Both the position numbers and the translations under genes were made by a program. Below the pieces are notes generated by a model. It did no database searches. It saw only the letters and a list, made by a program, of their open reading frames with translations, and was not told the origin of the DNA. Shown in pieces: positions 35,480 to 44,381 of a DNA stretch of 64,000 bases (its first letter is position 1; each line of letters starts with the position of its first letter). Source of the stretch: Bacteroidales bacterium (GTDB lineage Bacteria > Bacteroidota > Bacteroidia > Bacteroidales > F082); assembly GCA_016285355.1 (NCBI GenBank), contig JAEEQP010000005.1, positions 1 through 64,000 of the forward strand, written 5' to 3'.

Positions 35480-35817
35480 TATGACTTGGCGTATAAAACG
35501 ATTCCTGCTATGATTATGGCGGAACCTATAATGTTGTTTGTCGTTATGGATTCACCAAATAGCAAAGCCGAAATAAGCAGTATGAATATTAAACTCGTAC
35601 CTTTAAACATGTAGGCGGTTGAGAGTGGCATCCTTGCGATGACCTGCTGCCATAATAAAGCATACAAGCCCATTACGCCGATGGCACCAGCTATCCAAAA
35701 AAAATATGGCCACGACAATAACTCTTGTCGCGAAGCCATCTTTGTGCAGATGGACGTGCAGGCGTAGATGAGATTTATGCCAATGAGGGCGAGATATTTT
35801 ACACTTTTACTCTTCAC
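35479..35817 (-). CDS. Small EamA/SMR-type membrane protein (ArnE/ArnF-like subunit A)
   Basis: 112 residues if translation starts at the GTG at 35817, whose bases overlap the TGA of the acetyltransferase gene (GTGA). A TTG at 35832 would add five residues. No ATG lies nearby. Four helices are visible; INLIYACTSICTKMAS, STAYMFKGTSLIFILLISALLFGES and SAIIIAGIVLYAKS are typical of the SMR/EamA half-size fold. It is encoded directly before the second subunit with stop/start overlap, so the two are probably made in equal amounts as a heterodimeric flippase. Confidence 0.72.
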   Translation of the reverse strand: MKSKSVKYLALIGINLIYACTSICTKMASRQELLSWPYFFWIAGAIGVMGLYALLWQQVIARMPLSTAYMFKGTSLIFILLISALLFGESITTNNIIGSAIIIAGIVLYAKS

Positions 35818-36512
35818 AACCACCAATGCCAAACATCTGTTATGGATTTTACGGCAAAACCACTTTTCTCATATAAACGACAAGCGGGCAAATTGTCAAG
35901 TTGGGTGGCAACGGACAATTTCAAACAATGTTTCATTTTCACATAATGAATCACATGATGCATCATGGCAATTCCAATACCTCGACGCTGACAATTCTCA
36001 TGGATGGCCACCAAACCAATTGTCCCAACTCCGTTTTTGATATCAAGCGTAACCAAGCCTCTCGGAATCTCATTCACCATATAACAAAAAACTTCAGACG
36101 CAAAGGTACCATTAACTGACTTCTCAATCCAACGTGAATACAACCGCTCATAACTGCCTGCAGGCAGACTCTCATCCAATTTGAATCTTGAATATTGTCC
36201 GCTCACCAAAGCCAAATGCAACAAGTCATCAGTCACGCCCTTGTCGTTATCCCATAGTGTCACATTATAGTTCGGCTCGAATTGTGAAGTGTCCGACAGA
36301 ACATATTCCACCTTCTTATCTACCAATTTCGCATTTGCAGATGGAAATACAAGACCGTGACTTGCAAAGACATAAATCAAATCAAAGTTTTCTTTCGATG
36401 CCACATTCTGACTTGCCAAAACCTTACTTTCCTCTTCCGAAACAATATCAGCGCGCCCAATACGCAGCCCGAAAAAGTCGCTGTCCCAATCAAGCCTTTT
36501 GATTTCCATCAT
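35814..36512 (-). CDS. GNAT acetyltransferase, RffC/WecD-like (dTDP-4-amino-4,6-dideoxy sugar N-acyltransferase)
   Basis: 232 residues. The N-terminal phrase LDWDSDFFGLRIGRAD, the middle phrase LYSRWIEKSVNG, and the acetyl-CoA loop CQRRGIGIAMMHHV followed by NLPACRLYEKSGF are the pattern of TDP-fucosamine acetyltransferase (RffC). It should N-acylate the amino sugar produced by the WecE-like enzyme at 27056-28171. The two genes are now about 7.6 kb apart, with the membrane-gene cassettes between them, although in other genomes they are neighbours. It overlaps the GtrB-like gene upstream by 4 bases. Confidence 0.8.
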   Translation of the reverse strand: MMEIKRLDWDSDFFGLRIGRADIVSEEESKVLASQNVASKENFDLIYVFASHGLVFPSANAKLVDKKVEYVLSDTSQFEPNYNVTLWDNDKGVTDDLLHLALVSGQYSRFKLDESLPAGSYERLYSRWIEKSVNGTFASEVFCYMVNEIPRGLVTLDIKNGVGTIGLVAIHENCQRRGIGIAMMHHVIHYVKMKHCLKLSVATQLDNLPACRLYEKSGFAVKSITDVWHWWL

Positions 36513-37438
36513 AAATTCACCTCTTCTTTAACAATAAACAATTGCCTTCCCTTCACTTGGTCAAATATCTTTCCGATATAAAGTCCAAGAATACCAATCA
36601 CGAAAAGCAGCAAACCACCAACAAACCAAATGGAAAACACTGTTGTGGTATAACCATCTACTTTAATGATTCCGACCCATTTTGCTATTAGGTTGTACAA
36701 AGCCAGTAAAAATGAAAACATTGCCATTACAAAGCCCAAACCTACCGAAATACGTAAAGGTTTATTACTATTGGATACGATAACATCAAAACTAAGTTTA
36801 AGCAGTTTATTAAGATTGTATGAACTTTCACCCTCCGCTCTGCCTGCATGTTCCACGTCAATCGCAGCATCCTTAAAGCCCAAATATTTCACTAAGGAAG
36901 GGAAAAAGCGAGTCTTTTCAGGCATTTTATTGAATTCATCAATTACACAATGTCTATAGATTCCGAAATTAGCGACCGAACTATCTGTTTGCATGCCGCT
37001 CAACCAATTGAACACTTTATAGAACCATTTAGAGGATTGCTTTTTCAAAAAACCATCTTTTCGCACCACCCGTCTCGCATAAACAATGTCGTATCCTTCC
37101 ATAGCCTTTCGATAAAGGTTGGGTATTTCCTCTGGTCGGTCCTGCAAGTCGCAATCCATCACCACCACCCAATCGCCTTTGGCATAATGCAGACCTGCGG
37201 TTATAGCGTAATGCTGTCCAAAATTTCGAGAAAGGTTGATGCCTTTCACTTTGGGATTGCTCGCACATTGCTTCAAAATCTCCTCCCAAGAATTGTCAGG
37301 CGAAGCGTCGTTAACCAAAATGATGTCGTAATTGTCCGTAATGGTGCTCACACTTTTCACATTGCGCTGTACCAATTCGGAGACCATTTTCTCTCCGCGA
37401 TAAACGGGAGAGACTATTGAAATATGAGGCACTTGCAT
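36509..37438 (-). CDS. GtrB/ArnC-like undecaprenyl-phosphate glycosyltransferase (GT2 with two C-terminal helices)
   Basis: 309 residues. The GT2 part has SIVSPVYRGEKMVSELV, VNDASPDNSWEE and the DxD-containing MDCDLQDRPEEIP. RNFGQHYAITAGLHYAKGDW is typical of DPM1/GtrB-type enzymes. Two hydrophobic helices at about residues 229-252 and 268-290 anchor it in the inner membrane. The family makes polyprenyl-phosphate-linked single sugars on the cytoplasmic side. In combination with the two SMR subunits and the GT-C-like proteins downstream, it suggests a periplasmic side-chain glycosylation route. Confidence 0.87.
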   Translation of the reverse strand: MQVPHISIVSPVYRGEKMVSELVQRNVKSVSTITDNYDIILVNDASPDNSWEEILKQCASNPKVKGINLSRNFGQHYAITAGLHYAKGDWVVVMDCDLQDRPEEIPNLYRKAMEGYDIVYARRVVRKDGFLKKQSSKWFYKVFNWLSGMQTDSSVANFGIYRHCVIDEFNKMPEKTRFFPSLVKYLGFKDAAIDVEHAGRAEGESSYNLNKLLKLSFDVIVSNSNKPLRISVGLGFVMAMFSFLLALYNLIAKWVGIIKVDGYTTTVFSIWFVGGLLLFVIGILGLYIGKIFDQVKGRQLFIVKEEVNL

Positions 37439-37455
37439 AAATTGTCTACATAATT

Positions 37456-38724
37456 TTATTCACTATCTGTTAATTTGCAAATCAAGTCGTCAATCGTATG
37501 ACCTTTTGTTTGATTCGAAAACAATCGAACAGCCATTCCTCTGCAACAATCCGACATCTTCTGCCAATCCTCTTTTGACAACGACAAAATCTGTTCCATA
37601 CCTTTTGCCAAGTCTGCAGGATTTGCATACTCAGCCAAATACCCTGTTTCACTCGTTTTCACCATTTCTGCGGAAACACCGACAGGAAACGCGACAACAG
37701 GTGTGCCGCACATTAATGCTTGTTGGACCATCATTGGACCCGCATCGGCAATAGTAGGACAAACAAATACATCCGCTATCTGATATGCTTCTATCAACTG
37801 TTGTTCATTCAAACGGCCCAGCAGCCTAACATTTTTTGTTACACCATACAACACCCCAGTCCCTGCCAACAAAACAGCTACATCTTCTTCATCCATTAGT
37901 TGCAATGCCTTGGTCAACAAATCCATCCCCTTTCGAGGCTCATTCAATTGGGAAGCACCAGCCAGTACCACTTTCGCGTCTACCGGCACACTCCATCTCT
38001 CACGCAAAGCATCCCTATCATCAGCAGGACAAAAACGCAACTCATCAAAAGGATAGACCAATTTCTCGACTCGGAATTCCCTGTAAATCTCTGACTGTCT
38101 CAAACGATATTCATCTGACTTGTTGGCAATAATATAACTCCTATTGGGCAAATACTTTTTCTTAAAATGATAATTCTTCTCTATACCTTTTTGGACTATG
38201 GGTGAAGTTGTAGCTGGACATTTACGACAACCTTCCTTATATCCTTGACAATCCAACTGATAATGACATCCGCCAGAATACAAGGCGTGATCGACCAAAA
38301 GGAAAACGATTTTTGCTCCAGTTGTTTTTTCCAAATCATATATCACCTTGGCATTAGCGAAATCCGACACCCAATGTACAAAAATGATATCCGGCTTTGA
38401 GGGCAAAGCCGCCAAAACGTCCTTCGCAGAATGACAGGTAAAACGTTCGCACAGATTATACATCGAGTACTTGCTATCGATACGGGAATGCTTGACGACT
38501 TGACGAAACAGAAATCGACGTAATTTATTCCAACAAAAAAACCTCGTTTTTTTTATTTTACGCCAAGAGCCATCAGGCCACAAACAATTCCCTCCCCGAA
38601 TGACGACATAAGAATCGTATCCATATTCGAGGCATTTCCGATGGAATTCCATCGTATATGCACTTCCACCACCCGAAAATAGAGAAGTGAGATGTAACAC
38701 CACTTTTCCCTTTAATGCTGACAT
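37456..38724 (-). CDS. Glycosyltransferase family 4
   Basis: 422 residues from the ATG at 38724 (MSALKGKVVLHLTSLFSGGGS); the frame is open 27 codons further, but those overlap the upstream gene and carry no domain. SLFSGGGSAYTMEFH is the donor loop; the FVHWVSDFANAKV and CPTIADAGPMMVQQALMCGTPVVAFP phrases mark the GT-B core. A cysteine-rich insert with GGCHYQLDCQGYKEGCRKCP lies near residue 150 and is typical of a subgroup of Bacteroidota capsule GT4 enzymes. It overlaps the end of the previous gene by 13 bases. Confidence 0.87.
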   Translation of the reverse strand: MSALKGKVVLHLTSLFSGGGSAYTMEFHRKCLEYGYDSYVVIRGGNCLWPDGSWRKIKKTRFFCWNKLRRFLFRQVVKHSRIDSKYSMYNLCERFTCHSAKDVLAALPSKPDIIFVHWVSDFANAKVIYDLEKTTGAKIVFLLVDHALYSGGCHYQLDCQGYKEGCRKCPATTSPIVQKGIEKNYHFKKKYLPNRSYIIANKSDEYRLRQSEIYREFRVEKLVYPFDELRFCPADDRDALRERWSVPVDAKVVLAGASQLNEPRKGMDLLTKALQLMDEEDVAVLLAGTGVLYGVTKNVRLLGRLNEQQLIEAYQIADVFVCPTIADAGPMMVQQALMCGTPVVAFPVGVSAEMVKTSETGYLAEYANPADLAKGMEQILSLSKEDWQKMSDCCRGMAVRLFSNQTKGHTIDDLICKLTDSE

Positions 38725-39641
38725 ATCAGATCTATGATTTTCAGTACTGCACGTAATGCGATAGATTTCTTCGTTGTACGATAAAAACGTTGGTACATTT
38801 CCCAATCGAACAACCTGTCAACATGAAAAGCATGTTCTTTGAGAGGTAATCTACAACGAAAAATCTCCATGTTTCCACGCCTATCGTCAGGATTTGGTGT
38901 ATGTGTTGACTCTATACCAAAACCGATGTTTGACATCTGATTCACAGAAGAAACAATAGAACAAGTGCCATGCAGTACCCTGGCATAAGCCCATTGATAG
39001 TCCCAAACATCCCGAGGCGGGTTGGCGTAATACTTGTCCAAAACCAATTTCCAAGTCAAATACTCCTTTTCACCGACATTCGTTCTAAACACTTCCCTGC
39101 TCTTTGGGTTGCCCCAACTCTTAATCTCAAAATCGAACAGTGTCCATGCCCTGCGCCACGAAGCCCAACAACCCATAGTCATTCCACCATTAAAAGAAAA
39201 CAGATAATCTTTTCGATAAGATTTCCATCTTGACATCACATTGGTTCCTGTAATTAACGAAATCCGATCGTCGTCTTTATACCGTTCCAACAATTCTGCA
39301 TAGAACTCACATAAAGTTGGAGACGGCAGACAATCATCTTCAAAAACCATTCCCTGCTCCACATTCTCAAAAAACCAAGTAATTGCGGTGGCAGGCCCAA
39401 GACCACAGCCTAAATTCCTATCGGAATAATAGGTGTGAAGCCGAGTTGAGGTCTCTTTTTTCAACTTTTCAACCACTTGTCTGACCTCGTTACACATTTC
39501 GACATCATTTTGGTTTCCATCACGAGCACCATCCTGAAAAACATACAAATCTTGTGGCTGAACAGCCATTATGGCTTCCAGCACACGTTTTGTATGTTCG
39601 GGACGGTTGAAAGTTATTATGAGAATTGGAACATTTAACAT
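38712..39641 (-). CDS. Glycosyltransferase, GNT-I/GT2-like with EDD motif
   Basis: 309 residues. NVPILIITFNRPEHTKRVLEAIM at the start is a GT-A nucleotide-binding motif, and the metal site is MVFEDDCLPSPTLCEFYAELLERYKDDD near residue 98. This EDD form is found in GT13-like (GNT-I-related) enzymes and distant GT2 members of capsule loci. A W-rich stretch (GCWASWRRAWTLFDF) follows. The gene at 48699-49655 encodes a relative with the same EDD and YKDDDS phrases. One sugar is presumably transferred; donor unknown. Confidence 0.8.
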   Translation of the reverse strand: MLNVPILIITFNRPEHTKRVLEAIMAVQPQDLYVFQDGARDGNQNDVEMCNEVRQVVEKLKKETSTRLHTYYSDRNLGCGLGPATAITWFFENVEQGMVFEDDCLPSPTLCEFYAELLERYKDDDRISLITGTNVMSRWKSYRKDYLFSFNGGMTMGCWASWRRAWTLFDFEIKSWGNPKSREVFRTNVGEKEYLTWKLVLDKYYANPPRDVWDYQWAYARVLHGTCSIVSSVNQMSNIGFGIESTHTPNPDDRRGNMEIFRCRLPLKEHAFHVDRLFDWEMYQRFYRTTKKSIALRAVLKIIDLICQH

Positions 39642-39694
39642 TTTTCTTGTTGATTTCTTTCATCAACTATCATCATTTGTTCATCATAAAACGC

Positions 39695-40630
39695 CTATTT
39701 CATGCCATCTCTGACCTTTTCTCCCATAGTCCTTAAGAACTCAGGCGTACACCAATTTATTCTGCCATTAGTAGATGTAAATGTCATTTCGCTAAAATAC
39801 ACATGGTCACCTGGTGCATACAAGTCTACCCGAACATGTGGGAACCCTTTTGACAGCACTTTTGAATACTCTATCATCTCACTGAGTCGAGATGGCTTTT
39901 CAATTTCAATATCTTTTCTGAATGCAGGAGCCATCCATTCCAGCCTTCTATTCCATTCCAAATCATACAGCACCCAATTGACCGTATGCGCCTCCAAATC
40001 ACGATCACTACATGCCAAGATGCACAAAGGTTCTCCGTGAAAACAAAAAATCTTATATTCTATTGGTGTAGGGGTAATAAGTTGTTCGCAAATAACAAGT
40101 TGTTTGATTCCAAGATAGTGAGGTTCCCCTGCCTCTAAAAACATAGTGTCTCTTCGATCCATTGCCAGACTCAATTTTTTCCTGATGCTTTCCTGGTCAA
40201 CTTTGTCTTTATCTTCAACAAGAATCACATCCCCCCAGCCTCCATTTGTCTTCATGGCAAAACTGGTTGGTAGTTTATCGAAATCAATGTCAGTAGGATC
40301 TTCCCACTTCCCATATAATGGCAAAAGGATGTGTGCCAATCCTCTCTCCTCAACAAATTCGCGAGCGGCATACTTGTCTGCCAGTCTCGTCCATTCCGAA
40401 GTATCGGTCTTATGTTCCAAATAATTCATCCACTCGTTCAAATCTCTCGGATGCTTCCAATCAATTGAATAACCGAATTTCTGTTTGAACAAATAATCAG
40501 CATATTTCCACTTCTTGAAATGCTTTAAATATGTCAATCTTACTTCTTCAAACAATAGCCGCTTTATCTTTCGTGGTCCTGGTATGTATTTAACAACAGG
40601 GATTGAATTCTTTATCTCACTTATATTCAT
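39695..40630 (-). CDS. TupA-like ATP-grasp protein
   Basis: 311 residues of the TupA-like ATP-grasp family (named for teichuronopeptide biosynthesis). Landmarks are LADKYAAREFVEERG, the ATP-binding FAMKTNGGWGDVILVEDKD, the EYKIFCFHGEPL strand and the C-terminal metal-binding VRVDLYAPGDHVYFSEMTFTS. Such proteins are frequent in capsule loci and are thought to attach an amino acid or other carboxylate through an amide bond. The substrate is unknown here. Gaps of 40-54 bases on both sides show no further gene. Confidence 0.82.
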   Translation of the reverse strand: MNISEIKNSIPVVKYIPGPRKIKRLLFEEVRLTYLKHFKKWKYADYLFKQKFGYSIDWKHPRDLNEWMNYLEHKTDTSEWTRLADKYAAREFVEERGLAHILLPLYGKWEDPTDIDFDKLPTSFAMKTNGGWGDVILVEDKDKVDQESIRKKLSLAMDRRDTMFLEAGEPHYLGIKQLVICEQLITPTPIEYKIFCFHGEPLCILACSDRDLEAHTVNWVLYDLEWNRRLEWMAPAFRKDIEIEKPSRLSEMIEYSKVLSKGFPHVRVDLYAPGDHVYFSEMTFTSTNGRINWCTPEFLRTMGEKVRDGMK

Positions 40631-40670
40631 ACAATAAAATATTAGTATTCAAATTATAAATATGAAGTCT

Positions 40671-41705
40671 CTATCTTTTTGAACCATGTTTCATCTTATA
40701 TACTTTTGACATCATATTGGTGACCATTGGGCCCACGATCGGAAAGAGCATCGTCCTATTCAAGAGATTCATATATTGTTTCAAAGGCTTCACCTCATCT
40801 TCCTTTTCTTTTATCAAACTAAAAAACCGTTTACGTTCTCGTTTGCTTGTCCTAAGCAAATGTATTGCAAAGCCATTGATATATTTCTGAATTGCCGTAT
40901 TCCTGAAAGCATCTCTTAAGCCATCGTCTTTCACTTCATCAGAAAAGCGAAGTAAATCAGGACCAGAAAAAAACGAGTAATCATAAATCGACTTGGCAGG
41001 ATACACTCTCCCAAAAGTACCTGTGATTGAATCGGAATTGATACGATAAGCATAAAACACTTGAGGCACAGAGGCTATACGTTCGGCCATGAGAATAGAT
41101 TCCGGCATGAATACCGTGTCTTCCCAATGCACCCTTTCAGGGAAAAACAATTGATGAGAACGGAGATAATCTGTCCGATATAAAAAACGAACGACGTAAC
41201 CCATGTGGTATACAATTGAATTTCCAAACACTTTGTTTACAAAAGAATAGCCATCTGAAACTGAAGTCTCGCCAAAAACCACATGGCGTGACAATCTCTT
41301 CCCTTCCTCATCGATTCTGCAATAATTGAAACACAACACATCCAACTCTTTTGCCAAGGCTATTGACAAAGCATCTGCAAATCCAGTTGTCACAATTTCA
41401 TCATCAGAATCAACAAACCAAAGATAGCGTCCTTTCGACTCACGGATTCCTGTATTGCGTCCTCCACCAAGCCCTTTATTCATCTTGTGATTAATAATCC
41501 TCAGATTGCTGTGGCACTTTTGATTCGACTTTAAAATATCAAACGTATTGTCAGGGGAGCAATCATTCACGCAAAGCACTTCAAAACAATCTTCCTCCAA
41601 CCCACAGGCAAAAATGCTATCCAAACAACGTTGAATATATTTCTCAACATTATAGCACGGCACGACAAACGTCAGTACTATCTGATCAGTCTTTTCTTCC
41701 ATCAT
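40671..41705 (-). CDS. Glycosyltransferase family 2
   Basis: 344 residues. TFVVPCYNVEKYIQRCLDSIF near the start, VNDCSPDNT, and the DxD site LWFVDSDDEIV near residue 99 mark a GT2 enzyme; NKGLGGGRNTGIRESKG is the usual acceptor-side phrase. The C-terminal part (about residues 240-344) is basic and poorly conserved. It resembles the enzyme at 43344-44381 closely enough to be a paralogue. The start overlaps the end of the deacetylase gene by 20 bases. Confidence 0.9.
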   Translation of the reverse strand: MMEEKTDQIVLTFVVPCYNVEKYIQRCLDSIFACGLEEDCFEVLCVNDCSPDNTFDILKSNQKCHSNLRIINHKMNKGLGGGRNTGIRESKGRYLWFVDSDDEIVTTGFADALSIALAKELDVLCFNYCRIDEEGKRLSRHVVFGETSVSDGYSFVNKVFGNSIVYHMGYVVRFLYRTDYLRSHQLFFPERVHWEDTVFMPESILMAERIASVPQVFYAYRINSDSITGTFGRVYPAKSIYDYSFFSGPDLLRFSDEVKDDGLRDAFRNTAIQKYINGFAIHLLRTSKRERKRFFSLIKEKEDEVKPLKQYMNLLNRTMLFPIVGPMVTNMMSKVYKMKHGSKR

Positions 41706-42393
41706 CTATACATTCTCGGTGGATACACGACGCATCGTCATAATTCACCATTCCGTCCATCAAAACCGGTACAAGGAATTGTTGGTTCAAAAACTCCAAC
41801 TGTTTGATGGTATGCCTCCCAAATGTAAAGGCATAAAATGACACTTTACCTTTTATGGACTTCAAATACTCCTCAGATTTGAGTACAGAATCTTCGAAAG
41901 ACTCCATGGACATTTTCAAACAATTATTGTGCGACCAGCCATGCGAAGCTATAGTTATGAATGGCTCGTATCGTTCCGCTAAATCGACGACTTCTTCTTT
42001 TGTCAGAAACTTTTCCGAATCCCTGCTTTGATAATGCTTTCCATCCATATACAAAGGATTCAAAAACAAGGTAACAGGAATCTTTTCTTCAGCCAGCCAA
42101 GGCAAAATGTTTTTCAACGAAGCCCAGCCATCATCGGAAGTCAATACTGCATAGCTTGTCTTCCTGAACTTGTCATTGGAAATGTGATTGTATGCTTCCT
42201 GCAAAGAAATAAAAATGTATTTCTTCTTCAATGCCAAAACATTCTGTTTAAAAGTCTCTGTCTGAGTCCAGTCGCATTCCCACATTGTTTCAGGTTCAAA
42301 GGTAGCACTCACATGATGGAAACCAAACACACGAATAGGCCTTAGGCGCAATCTAGTCCATCTTCTTTTTATTGTATTAACCGATACATCCAT
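41686..42393 (-). CDS. Polysaccharide deacetylase (NodB-like)
   Basis: 235 residues from the ATG at 42393; a GTG three codons earlier is possible. The NodB motifs are readable: YAVLTSDDGWASLKN gives the metal-binding Asp pair, IASHGWSHNNCLK gives the His-x-x-x-His set, and FYAFTFGRH is a third conserved segment. There is no signal peptide, so deacetylation of a lipid-linked or nucleotide-linked sugar in the cytoplasm is likely. It lies between two GT2 genes in a tightly packed run. Confidence 0.82.
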   Translation of the reverse strand: MDVSVNTIKRRWTRLRLRPIRVFGFHHVSATFEPETMWECDWTQTETFKQNVLALKKKYIFISLQEAYNHISNDKFRKTSYAVLTSDDGWASLKNILPWLAEEKIPVTLFLNPLYMDGKHYQSRDSEKFLTKEEVVDLAERYEPFITIASHGWSHNNCLKMSMESFEDSVLKSEEYLKSIKGKVSFYAFTFGRHTIKQLEFLNQQFLVPVLMDGMVNYDDASCIHRECIDDGRKD

Positions 42394-42414
42394 GCTTCCC
42401 ACAATTCTCCCACA

Positions 42415-43275
42415 TTAATCCTTATGACGTTTTAAAATTGAGTCTATTGGATGCAATAAAAAGTGCCCAAGTCTATATGATTTAGACCTCCTCACTTTAT
42501 TCGCTCCTTTGTTAATTCCATAATTCACAAAAACATCCACATACTTAAGTGCATTTTTTTCTATGGAGATTCCTCTTCGCCTACATGCATTTATCATGGC
42601 GTAGAAATCCCATGCAAAGGCTTTTATCATGTTTTCATCCCCCAAAGAAAAATTGATACCCGTGTTTTGCCGATAGTAATATAGCGGTTTGTCTACAAAA
42701 TACACGTTGCCAACTTCTTCCAACTTGTAATACAAATCATGGTCGGGAGCTCTTAACATGAAAGTGCCAATGCCCTCTGTCTTCTCATAATACTTTTTCT
42801 TAAATGTTGCGAAATGGGTTATGCCTTTCCTGTAGGAGAGAAAAGTCTGACCTTGGGGAATAGAGCAGCCATACGAACAAACAGATAGAACGTTTAAATG
42901 CTCATCCGTATCATAACGAGTTGAGTTAATCAAACTGGCGTCAGGATGTTTACGATGCTCTTCAACCATTATTTGTACCGCATCTTCGGCCAAAGCATCA
43001 TCCGGGTCGAGAAATCCACAAATCTCCCCTTCAGCACGCATGACACATTGATGCTTCGTGGAGCCTTGACCCATATTATGTTCATTGAAAAATATACGAA
43101 TTCTGTCATCTCCTTCCAAACTCTTATAAATGTCGATAGAATTATCCGTCGAACAATCATCAATAATGACGAGTTCCCAATTAGGATACGACTGACGCTT
43201 AACGCTATTTATCGCGTCCAAAATAAATTTCCCATTATTATAATTCGAAATAAGGACTGAGAATTTCTCGTTCAT
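42415..43275 (-). CDS. Glycosyltransferase family 2
   Basis: 286 residues from the ATG at 43275 (MNEKFSVLISNYNNGKFI); a start 13 codons upstream also keeps the frame. FSVLISNYNNGKFILDAINSV, VIIDDCSTDNS and the metal site CGFLDPDDALAEDAV near residue 100 are GT2 landmarks. PLYYYRQNTGINFS is the common C-terminal phrase in this branch. The product transfers one sugar in repeat-unit assembly; the donor is unknown. Confidence 0.88.
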   Translation of the reverse strand: MNEKFSVLISNYNNGKFILDAINSVKRQSYPNWELVIIDDCSTDNSIDIYKSLEGDDRIRIFFNEHNMGQGSTKHQCVMRAEGEICGFLDPDDALAEDAVQIMVEEHRKHPDASLINSTRYDTDEHLNVLSVCSYGCSIPQGQTFLSYRKGITHFATFKKKYYEKTEGIGTFMLRAPDHDLYYKLEEVGNVYFVDKPLYYYRQNTGINFSLGDENMIKAFAWDFYAMINACRRRGISIEKNALKYVDVFVNYGINKGANKVRRSKSYRLGHFLLHPIDSILKRHKD

Positions 43276-43343
43276 ATTCAATTCTTTGCTTTTGTTAATT
43301 TGATGCGCCAACAAAATGAGATTCTTTGTGTCAATGGTGACGA

Positions 43344-44381
43344 CTATCTATGGCCTTTTACGACTTCTTTCGATTTAACCATGTTTGAAAGCCGACATAT
43401 CAGCTTTGCCTTCACACGCCAATAAAAACATCCGAATGTCGTGTCAAACAAGAGTTTATATTTGCGGTTCATATACTGTTTCACATTCGAGACAACGGCA
43501 CCGTTCTTTTTTATCTCAAGATAATACCTTGATAACTCCAAATTTGTCATACGAGAAATCAATTCAAGACTTGAATTTGCGCACCATCCTATTGCACCCA
43601 TCATATCCGTCCTAATATCAGACGCAATACACACCTTTTCATCCTTCAATAATAAGTCAATTTGATTTGCCCTAAGGATTCTATCTGAAAACGTTATCGT
43701 GGCAGAGACCTTTTTCCCATCTTCAGTGGAAAATGGATTTCCTCTGTAGATATAAAACAAATTACTGACAGCACTAACCCTATTTGCATAAAGCATAGCC
43801 TTCCAAAGAAACGAAACATCTTCTGCTTTCCTCATTTGAGGGAAAATGAGACCGTTTTCTTTCAAAAAGCTGACACGCATAAGAGCCCTCCATACAACAC
43901 AAAACTCCGAAAAACTGCCTGGAAAATACTGTAAGACAAACTGCTGCCCATCCAGAATCATACTATCAGAAAATGTCATTCTATCCCCATAGGGTTGCAA
44001 ATCGCTATACACAAGTCTATAGTTAAACCAAAGAATATCAACATCACGATCCTTGGCAATACGATAAACCGCACATAATGAATCAGGTTGCAATAAATCA
44101 TCCGCATCCACAAACCATATATACTCTCCACGTGCCGCAGTCATCCCAGTGTTTCTTGCCCCGCCCACAGTCATGTTCAGCTCATGGTCAATCAACATTA
44201 GATTCGGATGCTTCTCCACAAATTCCTGAATGATGTCTCGTGTTCCATCCGTAGAGCAATCGTTCACACAAATCACTTCAAAATCCTCCTCGGGAAGGTC
44301 TTGGGCATATATGCTATTCAAACACTCTGCAATGTATCGCTCTACATTGTAGCAAGGCAAAACAAACGAAACCTTTACCAT
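43344..44381 (-). CDS. Glycosyltransferase family 2
   Basis: 345 residues. SFVLPCYNVERYIAECLNSIY, VNDCSTDGTRD and the DxD site IWFVDADDLLQPDS near residue 92 are GT2 signatures, with TVGGARNTGMTAARG before the DxD. The C-terminal third is basic and probably membrane-associated. Its start overlaps the stop of the GT8 gene (TAATG). It is a probable paralogue of 40671-41705, sharing the PCYNVE-YI start and the 340-residue length. Confidence 0.9.
   Translation of the reverse strand: MVKVSFVLPCYNVERYIAECLNSIYAQDLPEEDFEVICVNDCSTDGTRDIIQEFVEKHPNLMLIDHELNMTVGGARNTGMTAARGEYIWFVDADDLLQPDSLCAVYRIAKDRDVDILWFNYRLVYSDLQPYGDRMTFSDSMILDGQQFVLQYFPGSFSEFCVVWRALMRVSFLKENGLIFPQMRKAEDVSFLWKAMLYANRVSAVSNLFYIYRGNPFSTEDGKKVSATITFSDRILRANQIDLLLKDEKVCIASDIRTDMMGAIGWCANSSLELISRMTNLELSRYYLEIKKNGAVVSNVKQYMNRKYKLLFDTTFGCFYWRVKAKLICRLSNMVKSKEVVKGHR

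Noticed and set aside
33535..36512. Considered the small SMR genes as a multidrug efflux pair
   Set aside because: Not excluded, but the direct coupling to RffC-like and GtrB-like genes makes a lipid-sugar flippase the better reading.
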